DNA from: a virus
Virus record (IMG/VR): IMGVR_UViG_3300021414_000011
Coordinates: 1 to 26,139 of that record
Strand: one strand, 5' to 3'
DNA: 26,139 bases
The position numbers and the translations under genes are program-made. Under the pieces are notes generated by a model that was not told where the DNA came from, ran no database searches, and saw nothing but the letters and a program-made list of their open reading frames with translations. The number at the start of each line of letters is the position of its first letter. Position 1 is the stretch's first letter. Shown piece after piece: positions 7,396 through 15,605 of this stretch.

Positions 7396-7976
7396 CCGCG
7401 GCGCTTCAGCTCGGCTTCAATTGCAGCATTGGCTTCTTCACCGTTGCTGATCGGATGGCTGCTCACCTTGGAGGCCAGCGAGCGGCGCTCCTGCCAAGTG
7501 AGGTCGCGCCAGTTTGCTGGAATTTCCAGCTCGCTACCTGCGTTGCCTTGGTTGGTCGTGCCTCCGTCGGCCAGTTGATCGCCGATTATCTTCTGAGCAC
7601 CAGGCATCATCACCTCGCCGGCCTTCTCGATCGTCTGAGCAGGCTTGCCGGTGGACACGTCCGTATTGCTGGCCTTGATACCAACGCCGCCTACAGCAGA
7701 CACCTCGGCATTGGCGGCGAAGTTGCCCTCACTGTCAGCCAAAAGCCGAGCAGTGCCCTCCGGATCGGGCCGGATGGGCTCGATGCTGGACAGCGCGCTC
7801 GATGACTGACGAGACGCTTTCTCCGCCTGCTCCGCCATCTTCTCGAAGGCGTTCGCGAGACGCTCTGTAGCGTCTCCACCGGTGCGGTTCGCCCGCGAAC
7901 GAAGGATCTGTGCACGGCTTTCGTCACGGCGAGCGATCGCCTCCGCCAGAAGCGGATCGTTTTCATGATCGGTCAT
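7392..7976 (-). CDS. Hypothetical structural-region protein
   Basis: 194 residues from ATG 7976, with GGAGAAACATC upstream. The N-terminal third is charged and helical (LLAEAIARRDESRAQILRSR, then ERLANAFEKMAEQAEKAS); the middle is Gly/Asn/Ser-rich and probably disordered; the C-terminus (EIPANWRDLTWQERRSLASK) is short and helical. It follows the capsid gene, where decoration or head-linked proteins occur, but I see no diagnostic motif. The VSSHP...EEANAAIEAE end looks like a small C-terminal binding module. Confidence 0.72.
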   Translation of the reverse strand: MTDHENDPLLAEAIARRDESRAQILRSRANRTGGDATERLANAFEKMAEQAEKASRQSSSALSSIEPIRPDPEGTARLLADSEGNFAANAEVSAVGGVGIKASNTDVSTGKPAQTIEKAGEVMMPGAQKIIGDQLADGGTTNQGNAGSELEIPANWRDLTWQERRSLASKVSSHPISNGEEANAAIEAELKRRG

Positions 7977-8005
7977 GATGTTTCTCCAGATTGGGGGAAT
8001 TGGTG

Positions 8006-8021
8006 AGGGGCCGAAGCCCCT
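8006..8021 (-). other. UUCG hairpin after the major capsid gene
   Basis: On the minus strand AGGGGC-UUCG-GCCCCU forms a perfect six-pair stem with a UUCG loop closed by C-G, five bases after the capsid stop codon. No U-run follows, so it is not a good intrinsic terminator. It may protect the 3' end of capsid mRNA or lower downstream transcription relative to capsid. Confidence 0.6.
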
Positions 8022-8025
8022 GCAC

Positions 8026-9030
8026 TCAGCCGTTCGTGACGACGGCGACCATGCGAATGAGCTTCGGATCGTAGACCCGGGTCCAGTTCCCGCCCGTAGC
8101 GAGTTCGCCGTCGGTCACACCTGCTGCCGAAGCCGGCGTGCCACTGAACGAAACGCCGCGTGGATGCATGACCCAATGCCTGCGGTACCAGACAGTCTCG
8201 ACGCCTTCACCGTTGCCGGCTGCAGCAACGCTATCGACCTCGACTGGCTTCTTGGGCCCGCCCTCTCCGGTCGCCTCGGCGTAGCCGATGGCCCCATTGC
8301 CGAAGAGGTAGGAGGTGTATTTGAAGCCGGACGTCGTTCCGGCTTCGCGAGGGCACTGGTCGGAAACATATACGACCTTGTCGTCCCACATGTCGAAGTC
8401 GAGGCCGGTAGCCGGGTCCTTGAACTTCTCGATCGCTCGTGCTGCACGCAGGTTGTAGAAGACTCGCGAGTGCATGAGCACAGCCGAGAGCGTCTGGCCG
8501 TACTCGCCGAGCAGTGCGTAGGCATTGGCGGCGATCTCGGCGTCAAGATTGACCGGGGTCGTGGCGCCTGCTTCCGACGCGACGTTCAGGACGTTGCCCG
8601 CCATCGAGGCTGCAGCGAAGACACCCTTCATCTGCTGGCCTAGGATGCGCTGCTCTTCGCGCACCCAGTATTCGCCGATCAGCTGAGCGACAGCGTCGAG
8701 CGGATCTTCTGCGAGCATCGATGCAACCAGGTTGGCAGACTGCCAGCCGTTGTTGCGGCGGATCTTCCGGGCCATGTCCTGGCCCTGGGTCATCTTGTTG
8801 GGCGTGGCGCTCTGAGCCGGATCGTCCGTCGAGACGTTCGAGTTGCCGGTCAGGTCATTCCAGAACGGCATCTGGACCAGGTCGCCTGGACCATTGGCAA
8901 AGCGCTGAAGCTCGCCGTCGATGGAGACGATCGGCGAATTGCGGATGCGAGACAACTGCGCAATGCGCTGGATCGTGGTCGGGAGGAAGAGCGGGCCATA
9001 GATGACGTCGCTCAGACGGGTGGTTGCCAT
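8026..9030 (-). CDS. Major capsid protein
   Basis: 334 residues from ATG 9030, with AGGAG seven bases upstream. It directly follows the scaffold gene apart from a rightward insert. Features include RLSDVIYGPLFLPTTIQRIA at the start, IDGELQRFANGPGDLVQMPF, GQDMARKIRRNNGWQSANLV, VLMHSRVFYNLRAARAIEKF and a beta-rich C-terminal half (TVWYRRHWVMHPRGVSF). This is the pattern of HK97-fold coat proteins of the P22/Mu-E-like 'coat protein' groups with a separate scaffold. There is no obvious prohead protease in the window, so the coat protein is probably not cleaved. Confidence 0.9.
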   Translation of the reverse strand: MATTRLSDVIYGPLFLPTTIQRIAQLSRIRNSPIVSIDGELQRFANGPGDLVQMPFWNDLTGNSNVSTDDPAQSATPNKMTQGQDMARKIRRNNGWQSANLVASMLAEDPLDAVAQLIGEYWVREEQRILGQQMKGVFAAASMAGNVLNVASEAGATTPVNLDAEIAANAYALLGEYGQTLSAVLMHSRVFYNLRAARAIEKFKDPATGLDFDMWDDKVVYVSDQCPREAGTTSGFKYTSYLFGNGAIGYAEATGEGGPKKPVEVDSVAAAGNGEGVETVWYRRHWVMHPRGVSFSGTPASAAGVTDGELATGGNWTRVYDPKLIRMVAVVTNG

Positions 9031-9193
9031 TGCAAGGCTCCTGTCGTTTGGAGGATGTGGGGTGGATTAGTTCCGGTCACCCCACTGGGCATGACCACGT
9101 TTTTGTGAGGCGTCACTGACGCTCACGAAAGTCTTGGAGGACGCATCATCGCCATTACGGTTTCTTCAGGTCTCACCTCTATATCGTTGTTCA

Positions 9194-9772
9194 ATGACAG
9201 CGCAGAAGCAGGAAGAAGTAGTCTTGCCCAATATCGAATTTCTAATCGCAGCCGGCTCTCCACCAAACAGCTTCAACGAAGCAGTCTCTTCATTGCATGA
9301 TCGCTCGGTGCTTTTTACAGACGGCTGGACGAGTGGCCGTCTAGACCAGGTCAAACGGGCCAGCCGCGACGTGTCCCTGCTATTCGACCACATTGTTGGC
9401 GCGCTAATGCGAGCACGCGATGACATTAAAAATGGGCAGAGACCTGCGAACAACGACTTCTTACTGGCCATTCAGGCACCCGCCGGTCAGATAGTCACAC
9501 CCGTTACGTCAACCCATCAGTCACATGTATTGAGTACCGGGCATGGCAACGGGACCCTCCCTGCAGGTATGCCAGCAGCTACAGTTGCGCTTGAGCAGGC
9601 GCTAAACAAGATCAAGCACCAGAACGAGGCCCAAGCTAACTTCCGCATCGACGGTCGGCGCCACATGCTAGTTATCTGCGCTAACAAGCAGAATGGAAGC
9701 CCAGACTGCGTGATGGAGTTTGATGTGCAGGAGTTCTGTCGCCTTTGCCAAACTGCATGGGATACGCTGTAG
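9194..9772 (+). CDS. Rightward cargo gene (moron) between capsid and scaffold, unknown
   Basis: Runs against the late operon. Start chosen at ATG 9194 (MTAQKQEEVVLPNIEF), giving 192 residues; an in-frame TTG at 9134 sits in the spacer. The product is soluble and mixed alpha/beta, with LLFDHIVGALMRARDD, a Gly/Thr/Ser-rich middle, and an end containing HMLVICANKQNGSPDCVMEF and EFCRLCQTAWDTL. Codon use is less GC-rich than its neighbours. A weak TATATC -10-like hexamer lies about 16 bases upstream. The opposite strand and the isolated insertion suggest lysogenic cargo, perhaps anti-phage or fitness-related. I do not recognise the family. Confidence 0.75.
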   Translation: MTAQKQEEVVLPNIEFLIAAGSPPNSFNEAVSSLHDRSVLFTDGWTSGRLDQVKRASRDVSLLFDHIVGALMRARDDIKNGQRPANNDFLLAIQAPAGQIVTPVTSTHQSHVLSTGHGNGTLPAGMPAATVALEQALNKIKHQNEAQANFRIDGRRHMLVICANKQNGSPDCVMEFDVQEFCRLCQTAWDTL

Positions 9773-9781
9773 GGACAAGGC

Positions 9782-10573
9782 TCACCAACTGGGCGTGACG
9801 CCGGCGGCCTGCGCCATCTGGCGGGCCTTGGCTGCGTTCTCCTGAATAAGCTGCTGCTGCTTGGTCAGGTTCGGCTTCTTGCCGTTGCTGCTGTCCCAAG
9901 GGTTGTCGCCGAACTGCCGGCCTTCACCCCCCTTGGCATCGCCGCCGGTGGCTTTGGCAACGAAGGGCTTTCCTTCATCCAGGCTCGCCCAGGATCGTAC
10001 GTAATCAGAGAGAGGTGTCCGGTCGTTCACGCCGTCGTCGGCGAATACCTGGATCGCGTCGTCGTCCTCAACGAGTTTGATCTGCCCCTTCTCCTTTAGC
10101 AGCGCTTTGGCGGCCGGGAGGTATGTCTTGTCGATGCCCGCTTCGAGGAGTGCCTTGGTCAGACCATCGTCAACCATGACCCGGCGGAGGGTGCCGTCGA
10201 GCTTGTTGGTACGAGCTTCGAGCTTCTCTCGGTCTTTGGCGAACTTCGCCTCGAGTTGTGTCTTCTGGGCTGCAAGTCGCTCCTCGATCTTCGGAGGCTC
10301 TTTACCATCGGCTTGCTGCCGAAGGGTCTCGTAGGCCTCAATGTCGAAATCGTCCGGCAAGCCTTCAAGACGGCTCTCTGCCGCGGTCAGCTTGTCGCCG
10401 ATGGTTCGCTTCTCACCGCGGACGCGATCAAGCGCTGATTTGAGCGCAGCGGCGCCAGGATGAGACTCGATCCCATCTACGGCGAGGATGAACTTGCCGT
10501 CCCTCTCTTCGTAGAGCGAGCGCAAATGCTCCTCGACAGTTTCGAGGCTGTCGATGATTGCTTTAAGGGCCAC
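9782..10573 (-). CDS. Capsid scaffold protein
   Basis: The start is GTG 10573 (protein MALKAIIDSLETVEEHLRSL), because AAGGAG lies seven bases upstream; an upstream in-frame ATG at 10612 would include the terminator tail. The 263-residue protein is highly charged and coiled coil from about 55 to 145 (AAQKTQLEAKFAKDREKLEA), with a flexible Gly/Lys-rich region and a basic C-terminal helix (KKPNLTKQQQLIQENAAKAR), the usual scaffold-to-coat binding end. It guides coat assembly and then leaves. It lies just before the capsid gene. Confidence 0.87.
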   Translation of the reverse strand: MALKAIIDSLETVEEHLRSLYEERDGKFILAVDGIESHPGAAALKSALDRVRGEKRTIGDKLTAAESRLEGLPDDFDIEAYETLRQQADGKEPPKIEERLAAQKTQLEAKFAKDREKLEARTNKLDGTLRRVMVDDGLTKALLEAGIDKTYLPAAKALLKEKGQIKLVEDDDAIQVFADDGVNDRTPLSDYVRSWASLDEGKPFVAKATGGDAKGGEGRQFGDNPWDSSNGKKPNLTKQQQLIQENAAKARQMAQAAGVTPSW

Positions 10574-10612
10574 TGGCCTTCTCCTTGGTGAGACCCGGTC
10601 ACTGCCGGGCAT

Positions 10613-10634
10613 AAAAAAGCCGCCCCGTGGCGGC
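10613..10634 (-). terminator. Intrinsic terminator of the 238-aa cargo gene
   Basis: Minus-strand GCCGCC-ACGG-GGCGGC followed by six U residues is a classic intrinsic terminator. It is 66 bases after the cargo gene stop and before the scaffold start. It would end transcripts from the cargo promoter, so late transcripts from the terminase side must read through it, for example under antitermination. Confidence 0.87.
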
Positions 10635-10699
10635 CTGTATAGCTAATGAACCTGCAGTCTCGAAAACGAAGGCAATCAAGAAAGATTTCAGATTTTTCT

Positions 10700-11416
10700 C
10701 TAAGACTGTGCGGCTGGGGGGGCCGAGATGAAATCTATGAATTTCTCGCCGAACTTCGTGGAGCGCTTGAGGGACTCCGAAGGAGTCGACGCCGACGGGT
10801 TCAACGAAGAGTCTATCAAGCCTTCTCTCGAAAGGTCATTCAGAACACGAACAAGCACCAAGTCTTTATCAGCAGGCACTCTCGGTCCTCCAAGTATAGC
10901 TTCCCGGCTCTCGCGAAGTAGTTCAACAGCGCGGCTAGCGAAATCTAAGTCTTGTCGCGGATCGTGTAGAATCCGAAGCACACCTAAATGCATAGGAGAG
11001 AATTGGTCAATGTAACCGATGAACGCGCCTCGTAGGACTTCGTCCAACTCCAGACCTAAGGCAATGTTTGCGACGGCATTCGCCAATGCCTGACGCTTTT
11101 CGTCATGTTTGGTCCGGATCGCAGCGAAGGTAGCATCGATAATTGTACTTATAAAGTCTTCGTTATCCACAAGCTTAGCAGCGAGCTGACCATCATCTAA
11201 GTCTTGAAGCCTTTGAGATACTAATTGAAACCAGATGGTCCGCCTTTTATTCAGAGGAGCACCAATAAACCCGTCAACAAACTTCTGAAGACCTGCACCC
11301 AGCAGGGGAAAGGCGAGATTAGCAGCTCCCAACACCGTGTGGGCAACCTGATAAGCTCGTTCTCCATCAGCTCCCGATGGGAAATCCGGGAACCGACTGT
11401 CATCATCTTTGCTCAT
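10700..11416 (-). CDS. Cargo (moron) protein between portal and scaffold, unknown
   Basis: 238 residues from ATG 11416 with GGAGG eight bases upstream. The N-terminus is acidic; residues about 24-52 are hydrophobic (VLGAANLAFPLLGAGLQKFV); then comes a helical body (ANAVANIALGLELDEVLRGA) with PMHLGVLRILHDPRQDLDFA and a Ser-rich C-terminus. AT content is visibly higher than in neighbouring structural genes. Its own promoter-like sequence and terminator mark it as a moron, probably expressed in the lysogen. Superinfection exclusion or another defence role is possible but nothing in the sequence proves it. Confidence 0.8.
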   Translation of the reverse strand: MSKDDDSRFPDFPSGADGERAYQVAHTVLGAANLAFPLLGAGLQKFVDGFIGAPLNKRRTIWFQLVSQRLQDLDDGQLAAKLVDNEDFISTIIDATFAAIRTKHDEKRQALANAVANIALGLELDEVLRGAFIGYIDQFSPMHLGVLRILHDPRQDLDFASRAVELLRESREAILGGPRVPADKDLVLVRVLNDLSREGLIDSSLNPSASTPSESLKRSTKFGEKFIDFISAPPAAQS

Positions 11417-11439
11417 GCACTTCCTCCCTGTTTTCTCCC

Positions 11440-11467
11440 AAAGTAGCTAAAGGCGCCCCTAGGTCAA
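11440..11467 (-). promoter_or_regulatory. Candidate promoter of the cargo gene, inside the portal 3' end
   Basis: Minus-strand TTGACC (11467-11462), 16 bases, TACTTT (11445-11440). The -35 hexamer includes the last portal codons and stop. The predicted start near 11433 leaves a short leader with GGAGG before ATG 11416. The -35 is good and the -10 weak. Confidence 0.45.
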
Positions 11468-12829
11468 TGCCGCGTGCCTTTCCTCCTCGTTTCCAAATCG
11501 CTCCTCATCAATGATTTTCATCTCCGCCTCGTGATCACGTTCGGCACTTGCGATCTCGCCGCGCTGCAAGTTCTCGTAGAGCGTCTGATAGGCAATAGCG
11601 CCGTTCTGCCACAGCGAAACCAGCGAGGAGGCCTGATCCGGCGTGAGTGTTGTGTCGACGAACGAAAGGTTCGGCTTCACTGTCACAGCATCAGGAGTTT
11701 GGCCCATCATGATGGCTATCTGCCGGAGCGCTTTCTCCAGACCTTGCGCGCTCGATTGTGCGATTGACGTCAGCGTGGCGGTCTCCGCTGCGAACCTGAT
11801 CCGAAGAGCATCACCGCTCTCAACGCTCTTGCTTTCGCTGCTGTTGAACAGCCTGGCGCCGGACTGAGCGGCGTTCTGCCGTTCGTCCAGAATAGCTGTG
11901 CGGTGAGCGGCGATGCCGGTACCAGCTGGCCCGACGTATTTGACATCAGGCGTACCGGCGTTGTCGCCTTGCTTGATTGCGATAACCGCTCCAGCGCCGA
12001 CCGCCGATGGTGGGTCGCCATTGATAACGACGAGCGTTTCCTGCCCGGTCATGAAAAGCTGCCAGCGATAGTCTGCTGAGAGCTGGTAGAGCGCGATCGC
12101 CGAGCGCGACACGCCGAGGAGTGGCGGAAGCTCCGGCGACAGTGACAAGTCGCGAGCGCCAATGACTACAAACGGGATCTCGTTGAGCTTGGCATTGCCT
12201 CTGCCCGAGGGCGTCACCTCATCCCCTTGCGTACGTTGCGTACCGGTGTAGGTCTGGACCGTGTAGGTGCCTTCCTTCATCTCCAGCACTCGGAAGCGTT
12301 GTTCTGGCTCCCAGCGGAAGCCTTCCCGCTTCAGCCCGCTCTCGTCGAGGACGAACATTGATCGGTCGTCTGCCCAGTTGATCAACGCCTCGGCGGAATA
12401 GCCGGCCAGCCAGGGCAGGTCCGAGCCTTCTGGTGAGGCATCGGCGAGAAGAGCATACCGGCCTGTCGTTAGAAGCTCCGCGGTAATCCGGCGGTGCAGC
12501 GCTTCAAGGGGAAGTCCATCTTTTGTCGCCTTCTCCCACAGAGGCTGCATTGCGTCCGGCAGTTCGATCTGCGCTTCGGTGCGATGGATCACGCCTACCA
12601 TGCCGTGGATGGTCGGCAGGACGATCTCCGGGAACTGCGCCCGTGTCTGGTAAGCCGCGTAGAGTGCGCGGCCTCCGTCCGACTGGGCGGAGAAACCTGA
12701 AGGTTGGGGCAGATAGGTCGGACCTGCGCCTTTTACTTCCTTCTCCCCGCCAGCGGTATCTCGCATGAGCGACCATTCGTCGACGCGCTCGATATAGGAC
12801 GGATGCTTGGTGTCGACGGCGTTTGTCAT
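11459..12829 (-). CDS. Portal protein (DUF4055-type)
   Basis: 456 residues from ATG 12829, which overlaps the terminase stop as TGATG; AAGGAC lies seven bases upstream. The dodecameric portal forms the DNA entry vertex. Typical features: HPSYIERVDEWSLMRDTAGG at the N-terminus, LPTIHGMVGVIHRTEAQIEL, WLAGYSAEALINWADDR, LLGVSRSAIALYQLSADYRW and a helical C-terminal region ending in acidic helices. This matches the DUF4055 portal group, found with DUF2280 small terminases. Confidence 0.92.
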   Translation of the reverse strand: MTNAVDTKHPSYIERVDEWSLMRDTAGGEKEVKGAGPTYLPQPSGFSAQSDGGRALYAAYQTRAQFPEIVLPTIHGMVGVIHRTEAQIELPDAMQPLWEKATKDGLPLEALHRRITAELLTTGRYALLADASPEGSDLPWLAGYSAEALINWADDRSMFVLDESGLKREGFRWEPEQRFRVLEMKEGTYTVQTYTGTQRTQGDEVTPSGRGNAKLNEIPFVVIGARDLSLSPELPPLLGVSRSAIALYQLSADYRWQLFMTGQETLVVINGDPPSAVGAGAVIAIKQGDNAGTPDVKYVGPAGTGIAAHRTAILDERQNAAQSGARLFNSSESKSVESGDALRIRFAAETATLTSIAQSSAQGLEKALRQIAIMMGQTPDAVTVKPNLSFVDTTLTPDQASSLVSLWQNGAIAYQTLYENLQRGEIASAERDHEAEMKIIDEERFGNEEERHAALT

Positions 12830-14238
12830 CAATAGAGTCCTTGCACCGTCGTTGTGGTGGTCACTGGCGGTGAGGCTATGAGCGCATTGAAGGCTCGGCT
12901 CGTGCTGTCCGCATCGTCATCGTGCGTTGCTTCCGGGAAGCTCTCCAGTGCGGCGAACCAGTCCTCATTCCACCGACCGCGGATGACGAAGACATTGCCG
13001 GCCTCAGCTTGAGCCGAGAAGCCGCTGAACCGTGTGATCTTGTCGCCGCTCTCCGGTGATGACCGGACGGCAAAACCGACCAGCATTTTCGTCAACGTCG
13101 CGACCTGGCTCTTGCCGGCCTGCCCTGGATCCTGCGGCAACGAAATGGCGACTGCTTTACCGTCTCCATCAGCCGTGTTCTTGATCATTCGCTCGACGCC
13201 AGCTGGTGACGAACGGTCCCGCCTGTGGTCGCCAATGAAGTAGCGACCGTCCGGCGTCTTGCCTATCAGCGTTCCTGCGGTCCAGTCAGGGTCGTTGCTC
13301 TCGGTCTTCGGCGTTCCCGCCAAGTCCCAGCCACGCATCCAGCGAACGTCGTGCGGCGCAGCGTCTACGATCTGGCACCAAGCGCGCTGGAAGTAGAGCC
13401 CGGCTGCGGGCCTGATCTTCCAGTTGCCACCAAGCAGACGTTCTCGCTCGACCGTCGGCAATGCCATGAGGCTGGCGAGATAACTCGGATCGGCCGCCAT
13501 GAGCGCTCTGTTATCGCTCAGCTTGGCCGGGATGAACGTTACCGATTTCGGCGGGATCGGTGCGTCTAGGCCGTCTTCATTCGGCGCCGTGTAGTGTGCG
13601 AGGTCCTCGGGGCTGTTGCCCCAAATGATTGCATCGCCGATGCGGACGAACCAGCGAATGACGCCGGCGCGTTCCGGGACCGGAAGCCCGGTTTCCTGGT
13701 TGATCCACCAGGCAATGAAGTCCGCCACCCAGCTATCGGCATCTGGATTGCAGGTTGCTCGAATATATGGCCGAACGCCGCTCATCGAGCGGTTACGCGA
13801 GACCATGTACCAGAACTGCTTGGCGCTGAAGTGCGTGAGCTCATCAAAGCAGATCAGCGGGATCTGCGAGCCCTGCCAGTTCAGAACCGTCTTGTCATGC
13901 TCAAGGTGCGCGAAGGAGACAGACGCCCCGGAAGGGAAGCTCCATTGCAGCACATGCTCTTTGGGTGCCGCGCCAATCGCCGGATATAGCTTCTCGCTCT
14001 CGTCCCACAGACCGCCTTCGTTGCGCACCTGCACCGTGGAACGACGGAAAAATACCGCACCAAACTGCGGGTTCGATACATGGCGAAGCGGCTCCATGAG
14101 CAGCGCCCATGTCTTACCGCCTCCTGCCGACCCGCCGTAAATCGCAATGTCCGCCGGCGACCCGAGAAAGGCCATCTGAGGACCAGGTTGCGGCCGAATG
14201 ATCGTCTGCGGCGCTGCCGGCGCTTCAGCTCCTGCCAT
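12829..14238 (-). CDS. terL: Terminase large subunit
   Basis: 469 residues from ATG 14238, inside the end of the small subunit gene (14-base overlap). It is the ATP-driven DNA packaging motor and nuclease. Walker A is GGSAGGGKTW at 35-44; Walker B is PLICFDELTH at 127-136; RATCNPDADSW at 160-170 fits the coupling motif. In the nuclease half, RGWDLAGTPK (302-311) supplies the first acidic residue, and THDDDADSTSRAFNAL (438-453) the last. All key residues are present, so the enzyme looks intact. The sequence does not show whether packaging is cos or headful. Confidence 0.97.
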   Translation of the reverse strand: MAGAEAPAAPQTIIRPQPGPQMAFLGSPADIAIYGGSAGGGKTWALLMEPLRHVSNPQFGAVFFRRSTVQVRNEGGLWDESEKLYPAIGAAPKEHVLQWSFPSGASVSFAHLEHDKTVLNWQGSQIPLICFDELTHFSAKQFWYMVSRNRSMSGVRPYIRATCNPDADSWVADFIAWWINQETGLPVPERAGVIRWFVRIGDAIIWGNSPEDLAHYTAPNEDGLDAPIPPKSVTFIPAKLSDNRALMAADPSYLASLMALPTVERERLLGGNWKIRPAAGLYFQRAWCQIVDAAPHDVRWMRGWDLAGTPKTESNDPDWTAGTLIGKTPDGRYFIGDHRRDRSSPAGVERMIKNTADGDGKAVAISLPQDPGQAGKSQVATLTKMLVGFAVRSSPESGDKITRFSGFSAQAEAGNVFVIRGRWNEDWFAALESFPEATHDDDADSTSRAFNALIASPPVTTTTTVQGLY

Positions 14239-14689
14239 TGTCGGGCAACTGGAAGATCGTCACCGGAGACACTGGCACCGGCAAGTCCTTTCCATCCTTC
14301 CCTGTCAGCTCGCGCCGATTGGTGTAGCTTCCGCCGACTTCCTCAGCCGCTTGCTTGAGCAGCGAGGATGCGAGAACCATGTTGCCGCTCGTTTCGGCTT
14401 TGTCTGCCATGCGCTGCAGAGCGCGTAGACGAACGGCGCGGTGGCTGATGGCAATCGAGGCCGTGTCTTCGAGAAACGTCTTGCGGGTCTCTTCGTGGAG
14501 AGCTTTCCACTTGTCGGAGATGTTGGCGCCTGCCTTCTTGGTCGGGTCGTAGGTCTCAACCAGCTGCCGGCTGACATCGATCCCGAATTCCTTCTTGACC
14601 GAGGCGGCAACAATCGAAGGGCTGTCGAAACATGCGATCGCCTGCACGATGTAGGTCTTCACCTCATTGGTGAGCTTTGCTTTCGCCAT
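14225..14689 (-). CDS. terS: Terminase small subunit (DUF2280-type)
   Basis: 154 residues from ATG 14689. It starts MAKAKLTNEVKTYIVQAIAC and continues FDSPSIVAASVKKEFGIDVS, an N-terminal HTH-like DNA-recognition region of the DUF2280 family. A helical oligomerisation region (AVRLRALQRMADKAETSGNM) and a C-terminal tail follow, overlapping the large subunit gene. It selects phage DNA for packaging. No strong ribosome binding site is seen. Confidence 0.9.
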   Translation of the reverse strand: MAKAKLTNEVKTYIVQAIACFDSPSIVAASVKKEFGIDVSRQLVETYDPTKKAGANISDKWKALHEETRKTFLEDTASIAISHRAVRLRALQRMADKAETSGNMVLASSLLKQAAEEVGGSYTNRRELTGKDGKDLPVPVSPVTIFQLPDNGRS

Positions 14690-14714
14690 GGTCTGGTCAA
14701 GGCCCTGTCAATTG

Positions 14715-15332
14715 TCAGGCAACGCGCAGCTGGCACGTTCCGCATCCATGTTCGATACGAGCGCGGGCAATCTCGGGTGGACGGTTGGCTGCATCGACCA
14801 TCTCCCGAACGCCGGATGCATCTGCACCATAGCGACGGACGACGCCGACGAACTGTTCGACATCATGCCCGCGGATAGTGAACACCGGCTCCCCTGTGCT
14901 CTTGCTGAACTTAGGCTGGCCGAATGCATCGACGTCCTGGGCGGCATGGTAAAGCTCGTGCTCGACGAGCGCCATGAACTCGGCGTCACCACACTGCTGG
15001 CAGTAGGCAGCATCGAGCGTGATGATGAAGTCCGGTATAGAGCCGAACCATTCTTCGACCTGCATCACTGCACGAGCACGGGACCATTTACCCATCGCGC
15101 CCTGCGGTGATCCGGTCTCGCACTGGCCGATTACGCGCCGGCCCTTGCTGTTGTTCTCGATGGCTGTCCAGAGAAAGCCGATGCTGGCGTTGGCAAGGTG
15201 GGCGTGATCGGGGTTGGCGACCGGGGACACATCATCAAGGAATGTGGCCTCTACCCATGCTGCGACTTCCTGCGCGGGCTCGAATTGTTTTCCGCCGACC
15301 TCGCTCATGGATTCGGGTGGGTAAGGTCTCAT
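14715..15332 (-). CDS. Putative phage metallopeptidase (HELYH)
   Basis: 205 residues from ATG 15332 with AAGG upstream; a second ATG at 15308 lacks a site. The active-site region is EFMALVEHELYHAAQDVDAF with HELYH at 125-129, then GEPVFTIRGHDVEQFVGVVR, where H156 or E159 is a likely third zinc ligand. Cys pairs (CQQC, CGTC) may bind structural zinc. It matches the pattern of the 'putative phage metallopeptidase' family that lies next to terminase genes. The substrate is unknown; a role in head maturation or host takeover is conjecture. Confidence 0.82.
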   Translation of the reverse strand: MRPYPPESMSEVGGKQFEPAQEVAAWVEATFLDDVSPVANPDHAHLANASIGFLWTAIENNSKGRRVIGQCETGSPQGAMGKWSRARAVMQVEEWFGSIPDFIITLDAAYCQQCGDAEFMALVEHELYHAAQDVDAFGQPKFSKSTGEPVFTIRGHDVEQFVGVVRRYGADASGVREMVDAANRPPEIARARIEHGCGTCQLRVA

Positions 15333-15334
15333 GC

Positions 15335-15442
15335 TTATGCCGCCTTAGGCGAATGGTCCTGGAACGCGGGCTCACTCATCTCAACTTGCCTAATCCAGTT
15401 CTGCGGAGGAAGAGGCTCGGGAGATGAGATCACGACAACCAT
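15335..15442 (-). CDS. Small hypothetical protein upstream of the metallopeptidase
   Basis: 35 codons from ATG 15442, preceded by GAGG four bases away. It ends two bases before the metallopeptidase start, so translation could be coupled. The product begins MVVVISSPEPLPPQNWIRQV and ends FQDHSPKAA. Length and composition give no function. It may be a leader peptide or the first gene of the late operon. Confidence 0.45.
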   Translation of the reverse strand: MVVVISSPEPLPPQNWIRQVEMSEPAFQDHSPKAA

Positions 15443-15481
15443 TCGGCCTCACTCTCCCTATGAGAAGAAAGGAGGTGCTAG

Positions 15482-15559
15482 ATGGACCAAGCTCTAACTC
15501 TACTGACTATCGTCGTCATGCTGATACAGATCGTCAATGCAATCGAAGCGAAGCTGTAA
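15482..15559 (+). CDS. Tiny single-helix membrane peptide 1
   Basis: 25 codons from ATG 15482, preceded by AAAGGAGG seven bases upstream, one of the best ribosome sites in the window. The product begins MDQALTLLTIVVMLIQIVNA and ends with charged IEAKL, so it is one hydrophobic helix with a short charged tail. This is the layout of type I toxins and holin-like toxins. It runs opposite to the late genes. It could also be a small lysis or envelope peptide; no homologue can be claimed. Confidence 0.6.
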   Translation: MDQALTLLTIVVMLIQIVNAIEAKL

Positions 15560-15605
15560 TGCCGCCATCTCTGCCCTATGAGGGTACAGATTGAGGCACT
15601 GGAAT

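Noticed and set aside
9096-9128. Inverted repeat GTGAGGCGTC/GACGCTCAC upstream of the rightward cargo gene, possible terminator
   Set aside because: The T-run is on the wrong side for plus-strand termination and becomes A-run on the minus strand.
9994-10001. ATCGTACG inside the scaffold gene, like an operator half site
   Set aside because: Single half site in coding sequence with no paired half at the N3 spacing; probably chance.
12829-12832. TTG start for the portal gene three bases upstream of the ATG
   Set aside because: The ATG has AAGGAC at proper spacing and the TGATG overlap with the terminase stop.
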